This document shows positions 1-10,680 of a stretch of 24,771 nucleotides of DNA, piece after piece. Location: the NCBI GenBank assembly GCA_021030915.1, contig JAGEMR010000235.1:1-24771 (forward strand), given 5' to 3'. A program made the translations under genes and the position numbers. Origin of the DNA: Astrothelium macrocarpum. Taxonomy: Eukaryota; Ascomycota; Dothideomycetes; Trypetheliales; Trypetheliaceae. Every line of letters starts with the position of its first letter. Positions within the stretch are counted from its first letter, which is position 1. Below the pieces are notes generated by a model that was not told where the DNA came from, searched no databases, and saw only the letters and a program-made list of their open reading frames with translations.

Positions 1-1305
1 GATAAACCTTTGGGTAAAAAATGGGTCACTTTTTTCATAAAACGCAATCCACGCGTCGCTTCTATGATTGGACGAAAACTTGATACCAAAAGAACACAAT
101 ACGCGTCTGAAGAATTAATTATTGAATTTGTGGAACTGTTTGAAAAAATACGAAAGCGGTTCAATATTCGCCTGGAGAATGTGTGGAATATGGACGAGCA
201 GGATTTAGGCCTAGGCGTGTATACAAATTCCATGATATTTGCTCAATCTAATAAGAAGCATGCTTATAAAAAAACATCACAGAATAAAGGATGGTTATTC
301 ATTATCGAGGCTATTAGCTCATTAGGCCGCCTGATCGATCCACTCATCATATTCAAAGGCAAACACCTCCAAATTATATGATTCCAACCAGATGAGCTGC
401 CAAATTGGAATTATACTATCTCGCCAAATGGCTGGACATCAAATGAGATTGGATTCGCCTGGCTGACATATATATTTGATCCACAAACGCGTCCTGAACA
501 TGGCGGATACAGGCTATTACTACTCGATGGCCATATTAGCCATATCAGTGTGGAGTTCATATATGCGTGTAAAATGGATCTCAAGATTGAATTAGTGTTT
601 ATGCCTTCTCATACATTTCATATTCTTCAGCCATTGGATCTATATGGCTTCAGTCCTGTCAAACGTGTATATCGTGATGAGATTGAACATTTGGCTCATT
701 TGGATGACGGCGCAGTTGTAAAAAAAGATCGCTTTATCAAATATTATAATCATACTCGTCAGAAAGGTTTCATAATACGAAATATTCGTGCTGGATGGAA
801 GGCAGCTGGCCTAATGCCGCTGAATTCGTCTATTCCATGTGGCTCACCATTCGTGTTCAATCCACATATGGGCCCGCATTCCCAGACGCCTCAAAAGCGA
901 CCTCATTCGGATTCAATTAATACACCATATAATGAGCAACAGCTTCATACAACTGTTCGTATATTAAGCAAGACAATGTGTGTAAATAATGATATCAGAC
1001 GTTTGTTCACCAAAACAGGCAGAGCGTTAGCAGCTGTAATTACAGAAAATGTAGCGCTGGAGAACATAAATAAGCGCTTACGCCATGAAATGGAGCAGAG
1101 TACTGCTCAGCCAGCTAGAAAAGCAATCAAATTTGATGCAAATGAGAAATTCGCCACGGTGGTGGAGATCAAAAAGGCACTTGATGAAGCGGCGGCTTCA
1201 GCAGCTGCTCCACCACCAAAATCAGCGCCAAAAGCAAAAAAAATACCTTCCAGTGCTACATCAGAACCTGTATTTAGCCACATGTGCACACAATTTCAAA
1301 CATAG
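1..1305 (+). pseudogene. Fot1/pogo-like DDE transposase, 5' cut by window edge, one in-frame stop
   Basis: The frame is open from base 1 and begins inside the CENP-B/Tc5-type DNA-binding domain (LGKKWV.FIKRNP pattern). The catalytic core follows. The first Asp is in NVWNMDEQ near 187-210, the second in LLLLDGHISH near 520-545, and the third in LQPLD near 630-640, with 36 residues between the last two. A TGA at 379-381 interrupts an otherwise continuous frame between KHLQII and FQPDELPNW. Coding resumes in the same frame up to TAG at 1303-1305. The C-terminus is Ala/Pro/Lys-rich. One stop and no frameshift imply a young or little-decayed copy. Full-length relatives carry about 500-550 residues. 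The stop should make this copy non-autonomous unless it is read through or the base is a sequencing error. Confidence 0.85.
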
Positions 1306-1365
1306 CTGAATTCGTTGAGTAATTACACCAAATAATGAACGAGACGAAATGGTGGAGGTGCGCCG

Positions 1366-1400
1366 CTTCGGGGGGTGAGCCGCTTCTAGGTACGCCGACT
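1366..1400 (+). repeat. 3' terminal inverted repeat of the Fot1-like element
   Basis: Reading from 1400 leftward on the complementary strand gives AGTCGGCGTACCTAGAAGCG and then a C-rich run. An 8-bp direct repeat, GCCGCTTC, occurs at 1362-1369 and 1379-1386, possibly a subterminal transposase-binding motif. TA at 1401-1402 is the presumed target-site duplication. The partner repeat lies outside the window, so this is inferred from family resemblance. Confidence 0.7.
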
Positions 1401-1402
1401 TA

Positions 1403-2011
1403 TGTAAAAAGTCAGGTTGATGACTTTGCTGCTTACTAGTCATTTGACAACGCGAACGTAGCCGAATTGAAAGTTTGAAATCACAATCAAAATCAGAACT
1501 CTTTTTTGGATTCTTAGTATTCACTATTTGTAAAAATTCAAAGTTGAATGATGAGTGAATGTGTGATTTGGCGGGTTTGGCGGGCTTACTCCAACCAAAA
1601 GTAGGCTGGCTGGCATACTCACTAATGAACATCAGAATGAGGGGGATAGCATGGTCTGGAGACTCATCAACAGGACTTCATAAACTGAAACGATATTTTA
1701 TAAGGTCTCATCACAACCTCCTACTCGCTACCTATCTTATCTAGATGCAGTTGATTACAGTTTTGACCCATGGACAACCTTATGATTTTCGTCGGGGGCT
1801 ACCTCAACTAGACTAAATGCTTATCCAATTGGCATGCGCACTACAGAATTTGCTTTTGACATGCATTTGCGTTGCTTCCCATATAGCACATAAACTTGCT
1901 GAAAAGGAATAATGCATCCATAATTATATTCCGACAATGTAGAACCCGGACTGTCAAGTCTCGAGTCTGATCGATGTCGAGGAGAGTACCTTGCCCATTT
2001 TTATTTTATTC
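1403..2011. other. Intergenic, no gene recognised
   Basis: About 600 bases between the transposon end and the stop codon of the sugar-type transporter. Only short unrelated open frames are present. There is a small GGCGGGTTTGGCGGGCTT duplication near 1567-1586. No RNA gene, terminal repeat or recognisable protein remnant was seen. Confidence 0.5.
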
Positions 2012-4210
2012 TTAGACAGCCTCTCGTTCACTTCGAGAAAAGCCCCACCACGTTTTAAGAGTTGAAGGAAGCTTCTCTTCGGCGCTATTAGCATTTGGAC
2101 GCATAATTCTCAGCAGATTCCCGGCTTTCAATGTATGGTATTTTATAGCAGCCGAGGTTGGAATTGAGAACAGATAGTTCATTTCTTCAAGGGCGGCTTT
2201 CTCTGGATGATTCGTTTCTGGTACCAGAAACCAGACAAGGATAGCAGCGAGGAGGTCAAAGCCTCTATGACGATGGAGAGAATTAGAGTCGTTGTGGACA
2301 GTTCGCGGGTTGACTTACGTGAATATGAAGAGCAGTAGAGTAGGACCTGCATGTAAAGATTCATCTGTTTGTGACGTCCAGGATAATGGAACAAGGAAGA
2401 CAATGAGAGAACCGAAGACAAAATTCACAAAACAGCTCCAAGACATTCCAGCCTCGCGATTGATAAGAGGGAATACCTCGCTTGAGTATAGGAAAGGGAC
2501 AACTCCTGCCCCTGGAGAGTAAGCGGCTGTAGTGAGGACAACTAAGAGTATGACAATGCCTGTGTGAACACTGTCGCTATTTCCATTTGTGGAGATTGTC
2601 AAGCTCAGTCCTTGGCCTATGAGCAGAGGGACCATCAGAAAGAGAGAGCTCAGCAAGAGAAAGCGGCGGCCTTTGGTGTCAATATACCAATAGGCTACCG
2701 TTGAGAAAATCGCATTGCAACCAGCCCATGCAAAACTGGACCATAGACTAATTATTGGCCTTGAGCCAGCAGCCGTTAGAAAGGAGGCCACTAAGAAGGC
2801 AAAGATGTTGATTCCAGTCATTTGTCTGTTTAAATGTAAGTTGGCAGAAAGAAGGGCTGGCGGAGACTACTTGACTTACTGAGATGCCATTACGATGGCA
2901 CTCGCAAGAGCGGCTCTTCTGTTCCTGACTATCGAGAATAGTTGTCGAACACGCATAATGTAACTCGATCTAGCAAGTTCGAGGCTGTAGGTCCAATACA
3001 CCCTCCAGTTCACAAGCCTTTGTCTTGCACTTGTCTCCCCGGCAAAAATCGACATTTCAACTCTCAATTGGGCATAGATGTAATACAGATCCCTTGCTGC
3101 CTGAAGATCTGTGCCTCGAAGGTCCCGAAGAACTTGAAAAGCTTCTTTGTATCGCTCTTTTTTAATTAGCCAACGAGGTGATTCAGAGCAAGCCCATGCA
3201 AGGGTAACGAAGGTGATTGATGGAATAAAACTGCTCGCAATTTGTAGCCTCCAATTGTGGTTGAAAATGAGGTTAGCCGAAGCGCCTAAAAATATTCCAA
3301 CGGCGGTAAAAACTTGCCACGAGACCAATAGACGGCCACGGCGAGCACTCGGGGCAACCTCTGCTTCGAAAATCGTGACAACAGAGGCTTTTGCACCATA
3401 TCCAATACCGAGAAGCAGACGCGCAACCAACAACTCTGGCCATGTACGACAGTAACCTGACCATATGGATGCAACGAACGTGCATGTTCCTGCAGTCATG
3501 AGTGCACCACGTCGTCCCCAGAATCTGTCGTTCAAGATGTCGGAAAGCCAGACTCCGATGGTTGAAGCGGAAAAATAGATTGCAGCATTCATGGCATTGA
3601 AGATCCATTTTCTTTGAGTATTGCAAACTCCCATGCTCATGGTGCCAACGCCACCAGGAAGCTCACATGGCCAAGCCAGGTTTGCTCCAGTCATGCTGGC
3701 CTGCGACCATCCTTGTACAACAGCACCGACGCAACAGGTCAACAAAATGAGGTTGAGTGGCTTGGTCTGGTCACGTAGACGAGCTTTCTTTTCTAATTCC
3801 AGGGCTTTGAACTCAACATCGTCTAGACATGAGTCGGATTCGATTTGAGAAGATGCTGGCCGAAAGCTGTCTGAGTCTCCCATTGGATCTAAACCATTAG
3901 AGTCTTGTGCAAGAATCGCGCCTCGAATGAACATTGCCCTTGTAACAACGCTTCTAAGTGCAGCTATCTGCTCCTCAGGTTGGCCTTCCAAAACACCGTC
4001 ATAGAAGTAGGCAGCATCTTCTCGGAGGAGAAACGGATCACGGGAGACAAGAGGGTCATTGACCGGCCCAAGATGATCAAACTCCATTTTTTGTTCATAT
4101 TTTCGCTGCTCCTGCTGCACGCCACTGCCAGCTTTGTGTGAACCCGATTTTTCCGTAATCGTGGTAGAATTCGACAGAGCTCTAGTCGTAGGTTCGATTT
4201 GGGTTGACAT
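2012..4210 (-). CDS. MFS sugar/polyol-type transporter, 3 exons, 696 aa
   Basis: Plasma-membrane transporter of the Sugar_tr family (PF00083), probably proton-coupled uptake of a sugar or polyol; the substrate cannot be read from sequence. Exons are 4210-2880, 2825-2319 and 2264-2012. The introns (2879-2826 and 2318-2265) are both 54 nt with GTAAGT donors. Junctions restore the family motifs: MASQ/QMTGINIF at the first and LLLFIFT/GFDLLAA at the second. Other signatures are DRFWGRR (about 228-234), SARRGR (288-293), SESPRW (342-347), TKGRR, and the terminal VPET (627-630) after the last membrane segment. About 150 hydrophilic residues precede the first membrane helix, with the conserved-looking stretch DAAYFYDGVLEGQPEEQIAA. 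This is longer than the roughly 30-80 usual in the family and resembles the inositol/polyol-type members. No disabling change is seen. Confidence 0.9.
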
Positions 4211-6420
4211 GGTTGGAAATGGTGCTATTCAGAGCAATGGATTTGACATGGAAAACTTGAAGAATGCAATCCACAGCCGATGGATCTTCAAAGTCTAATT
4301 GAAAACCCAATAAGCGTCTAAGCTTGCTATGAAATTGTTGGATCGCGCCAAGCCAACCGTGATTGGGGAATATTAAAATGTACACGCTACACTCTTAACC
4401 CGATACGGAGACGTGGTAGAAAAAGGGTATCGCGATCTTGCAATGACTATCGCGTTCCACCATCCAGTAATCTTGCCCAATCGAAGCCTAAATGCTATGT
4501 CAAAGGTGGGTTTTCCTGTTGGCCGTTATTCCAAGACATGACTGCTCGAGTTTTCTCAAAGACTATGGCTTGAAACGGACTGCTCATCTCCTAGGTTTGT
4601 TTCGATTACATTCGTTTGCTTATTTTCTTTTAATTTTGATGCGCAAGGCTTGATGCGGGCGTCTTACAGCGTTTGCCCGGCATTAGTCTTGGTTGCTCGA
4701 CGAGATCGACGATTGGGGGTGAGAATGTCTTATTGTGCGGTCTGTCATTTGACGGGATCTTGCATTTGAAGCGTCATTTCCGATGATCGACATGCATTGC
4801 AGCTATGTTTCTTGGTGGTAAGCAAAGTTCAGCTCAACCCAAGCAAATCGTGCCATACCAGGTAATGAGTTTGGGCCTCGGAAGTGGGATGCAGCCAAAA
4901 AGCTACCACCGGAGCAGGCGAAGCGAAAAGCCATGGATGGCTTACCAATGCAAGATTGGACTCAGCCTGATGAACTAGTAAAGCTGATTGTATCGCAAAG
5001 GGCCTAACGGGAAATAAAAGTTTTAGAGAGCAGCAACAGCAGGTGGGCTTATGTGCGCTAGACTAGTACTCATGCGGCCGTCCCACCCACACATTCTGAC
5101 AGACTTTTTTCCATTTCAATACTCTGCACAAGGTGATCCGTATCTGCATTTCAGGCCTTGCTATGCACTCAACATGTGGACAATGCTTGGCACACCGTCC
5201 CCGCAAGGCTCCAAATATTGTAAGATGTGTCACACTACGTCCTGCTCATTTAAATCACAGAAGCGTACCGCGTTCAGAAGCGAACTCCTTGAGCCATTCG
5301 CTATTGATGCAGCAACGCTATATGCTCAGGCAACCTCAATTGTCTCACAGCAGACGTTGTTATAAAGGGAGATTGAAAGAAACATAAAGAGGGATCTTGG
5401 TAGACTTGAGACGTCGAATAAGAAAGAAAGGTATAGTCACTGTTCTGTTCAAAGAATCATTTCGATACAACGGCACATATCTGGATGGCAATTAGAAAAC
5501 AACTCGATCGTGGCGTCCAAGATGATGCATGGCGTTGAATTAATGCCATTCGAGCGTAGCCTCCTTAGCAAAGTAATACGTCACGCGAGACAAAACAAAT
5601 GTTCTCGACACTGATCCCACGGCGACCCTCTCCTTTCATCCCTAAATCGATTTCCCACTACTACGCTAGTCGCACTGGCAGGAAAGGGAAACACCAGTTC
5701 TTTGGCCCAACCGATGTTCGCCGCGGCCTACAATTAATCCATACCATGTCCTTTCCGGCGAAGGGGTTTCAAAGACTTCTTGCCAAACACCACAACTACT
5801 CTTGTAATCCACGAGTGCAGTGGATCACATCTTCGAAGTTCATCGGCAAGACAAACCCAGAAATTTGATCACATAACCCAACGGAAGTGGCTGGGCTGTC
5901 ATAGGGAACTTTGTGAAGCATGAAATATTTATACGCAAAACATGTTTTGGGGAGGCTCACGATGAAGCTTTGTTCAACCTAAGACGTCAAATTATTGGTT
6001 GAAAAGATGCTTGGGAAGTCGAACGATTATGGGTTTTAGAATTCTTTCCAAAAGCTGTGTAGCTGGGTATGTTTCATACACCAAGACATCTCTTGGGGCA
6101 TTCGTTGGTAGATTGACACGTTCTTGGCATGGACGCCATAATACACAGTAGATGTTTGCGCTTTGAACACTTTGCGAACGAAGTCTCCACATTCTGGCTC
6201 AGACGATTGTTTTGCTTTAAATCTATCACAATTTGATCATTACCGCGGTCAGGACTTTGGTTGCTTCGGACAAGATTTACAACTCGTAATAAAATTTGCG
6301 GTCAATCTTCCTACTAATTTAATACTCATATACAAGGTATTCATCGTAGGAAAACTTTATCGCTCCCGTAACGCTGCTTTTCGTATCCAACTTTGAAGAG
6401 ATGCTGTTTCCAAAGATGAT
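4211..6420. other. Gene-poor region with decayed coding traces
   Basis: About 2.2 kb between the start of the sugar-type transporter and the stop of the cysteine hydrolase. No intact gene was found. It contains a 61-codon open stretch without a start (4822-5007, plus), an 89-codon ATG frame at 5599-5868 (plus) with no recognisable product, and possible HET-domain remnants on the minus strand. A 66-codon minus frame at 5992-6192 has no recognisable product and no ATG-led extension upstream. Confidence 0.45.
5230..5910 (-). pseudogene. Possible relic of a HET-domain (heterokaryon incompatibility) gene
   Basis: Two short minus-strand stretches resemble consecutive parts of the fungal HET domain (PF06985). 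Near 5876-5805 the reading QISGFVLPMNFEDVIHCTRG, followed by a stop and LW, recalls the LP..F.DAI..TR.L..YLW block. Near 5335-5270 the reading EVA(stop)AYSVAASIANGSRS recalls VY.NA..TIAAS.A..S. Their order is correct, but about 470 bases separate blocks that lie roughly 100 bases apart in intact genes. Both contain stops. If real, this is a decayed gene with an insertion. The similarity is short and read by eye, so chance is a serious alternative. Confidence 0.2.
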
Positions 6421-7082
6421 CTAACAAATACGTTGCTCCTTAGCCCAAACTGAGATTGCTTCTTTCCATCCCATGATACGCGCTCCATAAGAAGATATGC
6501 GCTTCTCCACCTCGTCCTCAATTTCCACCGCTGTCTTACCGTCAGCATCGTACGTTGAATGCGCCCCACAAAGCAGAGTCACATTGAAGCCAGCTGCCAG
6601 TGCACCTTTGCAGGTTGCCTCAACGCAATGTTCACTCTGTAGACCAAATATGATAACGCTCTCTACATCGGCAGTATGTAGCCGTGCTGCGAGATTAGGG
6701 TTTGACTCAAAGGTGTTGCCTATAGGCAATGTTCCAAGGTTATTACAATCTCCTGAACCTTTATATGCCGGTGCCACTCACTTGTTGTTTTTGCCACGAG
6801 AATCTCCTCATCAATATCGGTGCGAGGATTGAAGACGAGTTTCCACGGGTCAGTGTCTTTTAGCATAGTTCCTCCCTCTGGTGATTCTTCATGCTGCACG
6901 AATACAATGATAGATGACGATGTTTTTTTGCTATCTCTCTGTGAGTCAACGACTGATCGAGCTGCATTAAGAATCGCTTCCCCTGAAACTTTGATCCTGT
7001 CTGCATGTGGTATCCTGGTCTTGGCATCAATAGCTAATTCGTTCTGAATGTCAATCACGAAGAGAGCGCCGGACGGTGACAT
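6421..7082 (-). CDS. Isochorismatase-like cysteine hydrolase, 2 exons, 199 aa
   Basis: Small cytosolic alpha/beta hydrolase of the isochorismatase superfamily (PF00857), whose members cleave C-N or vinyl-ether bonds in substrates such as isochorismate, nicotinamide or N-carbamoyl compounds. The substrate is not deducible here. Exons are 7082-6782 and 6719-6421. The 62-nt intron (6781-6720) has a GTGAGT donor and CCTATAG acceptor and joins in phase to give KTTSNTFESNPNLAARL. The expected catalytic triad is visible: Asp11 in FVIDIQNE, Lys98 in LVAKTTS and Cys132 in GLQSEHCVEATC. Length is normal for the family, and the ATG at 7082 directly precedes the first beta strand. No sign of decay. Neighbours do not indicate a pathway. 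Confidence 0.87.
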
Positions 7083-8058
7083 GACTGGGATTTATTTCAG
7101 ACTGGGACTTGTGCTTCTGGTTAATCCAGGTTTCTGGTACTATTATATACAAATGACAACGAACATTCAAAGAGTCTCAAGCTGTTTCAACAGTTTGGTA
7201 AAATCTGATTACATAACAGCGCTAGGACGCTAGCTCATTAGTGAAATCAGTGAAGCTTGTTATTTCTGCCCTTCGCGACCTGGGCTTTACTGATACAATT
7301 TTATTCACGTGCAGCTACACAGTTTTGAGCTCTGAAAGCTATCTCTTCGCGAAAAGACGCTTCTCCAGGTGTATCCCCGAACATTCTGCCGACGTTGAAA
7401 GGCTTGCGATAACTCCGGGTTTCTTATGGATTTGCTGACTAGTAGAAGATGTGAAGGACGATGAGTACCATACCCCACAAAGACAACTTCTGAAGATGCG
7501 TGAGGAACGCCGATCAAGATTCGACTGCAGCAGCCGTGGAAGAGCTGCTGATACCGGTAACTCCAACAATGCCAATATGTCCTGAATAACGAGATGATGC
7601 CCCCTTTTTCGTGTCCTGCCCACTTGGCATCGCTGGAACTCCTCGGACTAAACAACTTCGCAAGCAAACCCTTTCACTCTGGTCCGCTCATGGCAAAGCG
7701 ATCGGCTGGGATATCAATGAAGAGCAGAAATTCTAGAAGGGGAAGAAAGCACCTATACCGTAGACGCGCATCAGTGAGAGATGAGAAAAGTGTGTTGTCG
7801 GTCCAATGTGAAGATGACACTTTCACAATGAATGCTGGGTTTGAGATTTTTTTTTTTTACTGAAATGGATGAAGCGGAGCTGAAGTGCTGTGTGCCTATT
7901 GTAGCTCCATTTCGGTGCATGGCATAGTCCAATACGACTGAGTCAGTGATCTTCAGTGCTGACTTTGAGTGCGCGAACCATGTTGTTTCTCCCGGTCCTC
8001 GATGATAGCAAAAGACGGCAGGCGTCGTGGTTTGTAGGAGTGCCGATATACTCTGTGA
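7083..8058. other. Intergenic kilobase, no gene assigned
   Basis: Several overlapping frames of 60-120 codons occur on both strands between 7240 and 7863, but none has a recognisable domain. On the minus strand near 7620-7500 a frame starting MPSGQDTKK and running through GHIGIVGVTGISSSS stops after about 40 residues. Another minus frame near 7420-7320 reads KPFNVGRMFGDTPGEAS. These could be exons of an unidentified or decayed gene, but no phase-consistent model was found. A run of 13 T is at 7847-7859. Confidence 0.35.
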
Positions 8059-10680
8059 TTATTTTTTTCTTGGAAGCTTTTGGTACCTTTTAAGCATCCG
8101 TTTGACGTCCTTGCTAACTCCTCTTTGATCAACCCTGTCCGGGTCGATCTCACAATCATATTTGAGCAAGTACTCTAGGGCCGTCAATTTATCTCCCTCA
8201 ATGGCGATTGTTGAAGGTAAAGTGCTACGATGATCCCTGCTGTTGACGTTTGCGCCGTGCTCAATAAGCAATCGTATTGCTTTGTTCTTTCCGGTTCTAA
8301 TCGCCTCGTGTAGAGGCGTGCGACCGCCGACGCCGGCCGCATCAATGTCAATACGCTTATTGCTGACACGCGCATGCGATAGGATCATTTCAAGCATGTT
8401 TTCACCTCCGTCCTTTCTTATGATTTGATGGATCAAGGTCTGTCCCAGCTTATCTTGTATATCCAACCGGGCTTTGATTAGCAGTAATTTGACGGCTTTG
8501 AAGTCGTCCATGTTGGCTGCGACCATTATCGGAGTCTGGCCATTCTCGTTTCGTTCATTGACATCATCATTATAGTCAATCAGTTGCTCAAGCGCCCGTA
8601 AGTCTATAGGAGTTTCCTGAATGATCGCAAATATGCTTTCTCTTTTAGGAGATGACATTGCTGTCTTGCTCACAACACCAGATCTAGTTGATTCCATTGT
8701 GGGTCGACGTCCAGGTAGACTTGACTCTGAGGGGTTTGGGAAGATTTCTGCACTACCTTCCGCCGCTCTGGGATGACTGGTCTGAATTGTGAACGCGATT
8801 GAGTTCAAGGTCGGAGGGGAAGTCAAAGACGAGGAAAGCCATGAGGGCGACTTTTGGTCGTCTCTGCGATTTTGGCTGCTTCTATGTGGATTGTATTCTG
8901 TCGAAAGAACGTTTTCGTCATAGTCTCTTTGTGGTATTTTCTGCGATTCTGAACGAACACGAGGGGGTATTGTATCAGATATCCAAGGCTCCGAGAATTG
9001 GGTATTCGATATGCTCTCTAGATATTGGGGAGAAGTTGTCGGCATAGTGGATACCCGTTTTGATACCTCAAGAATATTCTGGGCCTCAGTCCAGAGATCT
9101 TGTGCGTAGGGACGTAATGTTTCTCGCCAAAACATTTTTGATATCAACGGAACGACTACCTCTGTGACCGAGTCGCTCACTCGCCGGTATGCATTCAGTT
9201 CTTTCAATGTTGCATTCACTAATCCAAGGACTTTCAAGCCGTCATGGAAGCATTCTGGATCTTCCAGCGCATGGTTTGTTTCTGCTCTTTGAGTCCTGAA
9301 CTCGTCAAGACCAACTTGACCTTTTACAACCCAAACGGCAGCTTCTGCCAAAACGCAACCAAGTGACCATATGTCTGCTTTTTGTGAAACTAAGCGTTCA
9401 GATTGTCCAGTTATGCTATCAGCTCTATGGGCTTCCGGGGCGCCTATTGTGAATGACAATTAACGGATGCTACCAAGTCAATCGGAGAGCTGACCGTATG
9501 TGTGAATGTGTCCATTGTCAAGGGCCGAGGCAGCCGCTTGATCAATGAGGACATGCTCAAGTCCAAGATCGGCGAATTTGAAGACACATTGATAAGGCGT
9601 TTGACCGTTATCGACTTGACAAAGAATATTTGAAGGCTGGATATCTTGATGCCACCTAGATTGACTAAGTCATCGTCTTTGACTACGCTGCAGACTTACC
9701 CTTTTGCTACTATCTTGAGACCATCTTCTTGGTATACGGCTGTGTGTAGACTTGCCAATGCTCTTGTCAGAGCTAAAAGGTTTTCCCAGAATGACAAAAT
9801 ATCTCTGGTCTTCATCGGCGGAGGGACCGTGGCCAAATATTCTTGTAAGTTATTACAGTTTGCATACTCTAGGATGACATGGAACGCCTCTCTGTGTTCG
9901 AAACCCCCGTAGAACCCGATGATTGCAATTTCGCTATGCCCATCAAAGTTTCTTCGAATCGTTTCATAGGCCTCTGTTTCTCTTTTGTATAGCTTGCGCG
10001 CTCTTTTGCGAAAAGTCTTTAGAACGAATGTGTCCTTGTTCTGTCCACTATCCTAGTAGCTCATTCAGTTGGAGTCTAAGCAGAAGAGGGTTGCAACAAA
10101 CCAAGTCAGTCCTCTGTAAATGATTGTAGTCGGGGTGAATTCGGATCTTGTACGTTTCGACGCTGGGTTCGCATCGGATTCTTTCCTTGAATATTATAGG
10201 TAGTACAATTTGAGTATTCCAGTTGCATCTTGGCTTGTAACTGAGTGTTGGGGCACAAAAAATCCATTGCCACTTGTTGAATGTAGTCCAGAAAAAGCGG
10301 TCGCCTTTGACAGTAGGAAAGTCATGAGGTTTGCTTTCAAAAGGCAATTTGTTGTCACTAAGGGACGGAAAATTTAAGAAGTAGCGGATCCAACCTTCCT
10401 TGTTGATTCGAAGAAGTATCGCGAATATTTTGAGGTAACCGTCTCGGATCAATCTAGGCTCGACAAATCCTAATCCAATATCCTCTCGAAGGATGGAGAG
10501 CATCTCTTCTAGATGTCTGTTAAGATATTCATTGAGCTGAGTCTCTGGAATGAAGAAGTCCAAGTCGTTGCTAATTTCAAACTCTGAATTGGGACACCAA
10601 ACATCTTTTCTGGGCCTCTCGGGGTCTGTGTGATGTAGAAACTCTTCAATGACAGCGCGTTTGGTCCGGACCGATGGCAT
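8059..10680 (-). CDS. Protein kinase with N-terminal unknown domain and C-terminal ankyrin repeats, 4 exons, 825 aa
   Basis: Exons are 10680-10102, 10052-9700, 9655-9495 and 9443-8059. Introns of 49, 44 and 51 nt end in TAG and keep phase. The ATG at 10680 is the first Met; the codon before it is GTG. Residues 1-193 form an unassigned domain shared with other fungal kinases, with W-rich segments such as FFWTTFNKWQWIFCAP. The kinase domain spans about 195-490: Lys205 in FVLKTF, catalytic loop HQDIQPSN (Asp315, Asn320), metal-binding DLG (Asp340), APE at 366-368, and DIWSLGCV after it. HRDLKP is changed to HQDIQP, so the usual catalytic-loop Lys is Gln, which may lower activity. A Ser-rich, probably disordered linker (about 490-640) leads to roughly four ankyrin repeats (665-810), the clearest being GGRTPLHEAIR. 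Likely an intracellular signalling protein whose ankyrins bind a partner. Confidence 0.85.

Larger units (their letters stand above)
1..1400 (+). mobile_element. 3' part of a Fot1/pogo-type (Tc1-mariner superfamily) DNA transposon
   Basis: The element runs in from beyond the left edge. It contains the transposase frame, a short non-coding tail and a 3' terminal inverted repeat. Read inward from the right end, the terminus is AGTCGGCGTACCTAG followed by a C-run, which matches the AGTC...CCCCC style of Fot1-class ends. The element stops at 1400 and is followed directly by TA (1401-1402), the expected target-site dinucleotide. The 5' end is outside the window, so element length and copy identity cannot be judged. 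Assignment rests on the transposase motifs plus this terminus. Confidence 0.85.

Noticed and set aside
379..381. Transposase stop as a sign of repeat-induced point mutation
   Set aside because: If TGA arose from TGG, the change on the other strand is in a CpC context, not the CpA that RIP prefers. The rest of the frame is nearly undamaged, so RIP is not supported by this site.
550..1305. Separate 251-residue gene
   Set aside because: Same frame as 1-378, separated only by one TGA. It is the C-terminal part of the transposase.
1085..1309. 74-codon frame overlapping the transposase C-terminus
   Set aside because: Out-of-frame shadow of the transposase, caused by Ala/Lys/Gln-rich codons.
2315..2821. 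Separate 168-residue membrane protein on the minus strand
   Set aside because: It is the second exon of the sugar-type transporter. Splice sites on both sides keep phase and restore family motifs.
5051..5387. Two overlapping frames of 84-104 codons
   Set aside because: No domain, low-complexity Ser/Thr/His composition, and they overlap possible remnants on the other strand.
6497..7047. Plus-strand frames of 75-111 codons
   Set aside because: Antisense shadows of the isochorismatase-like gene.
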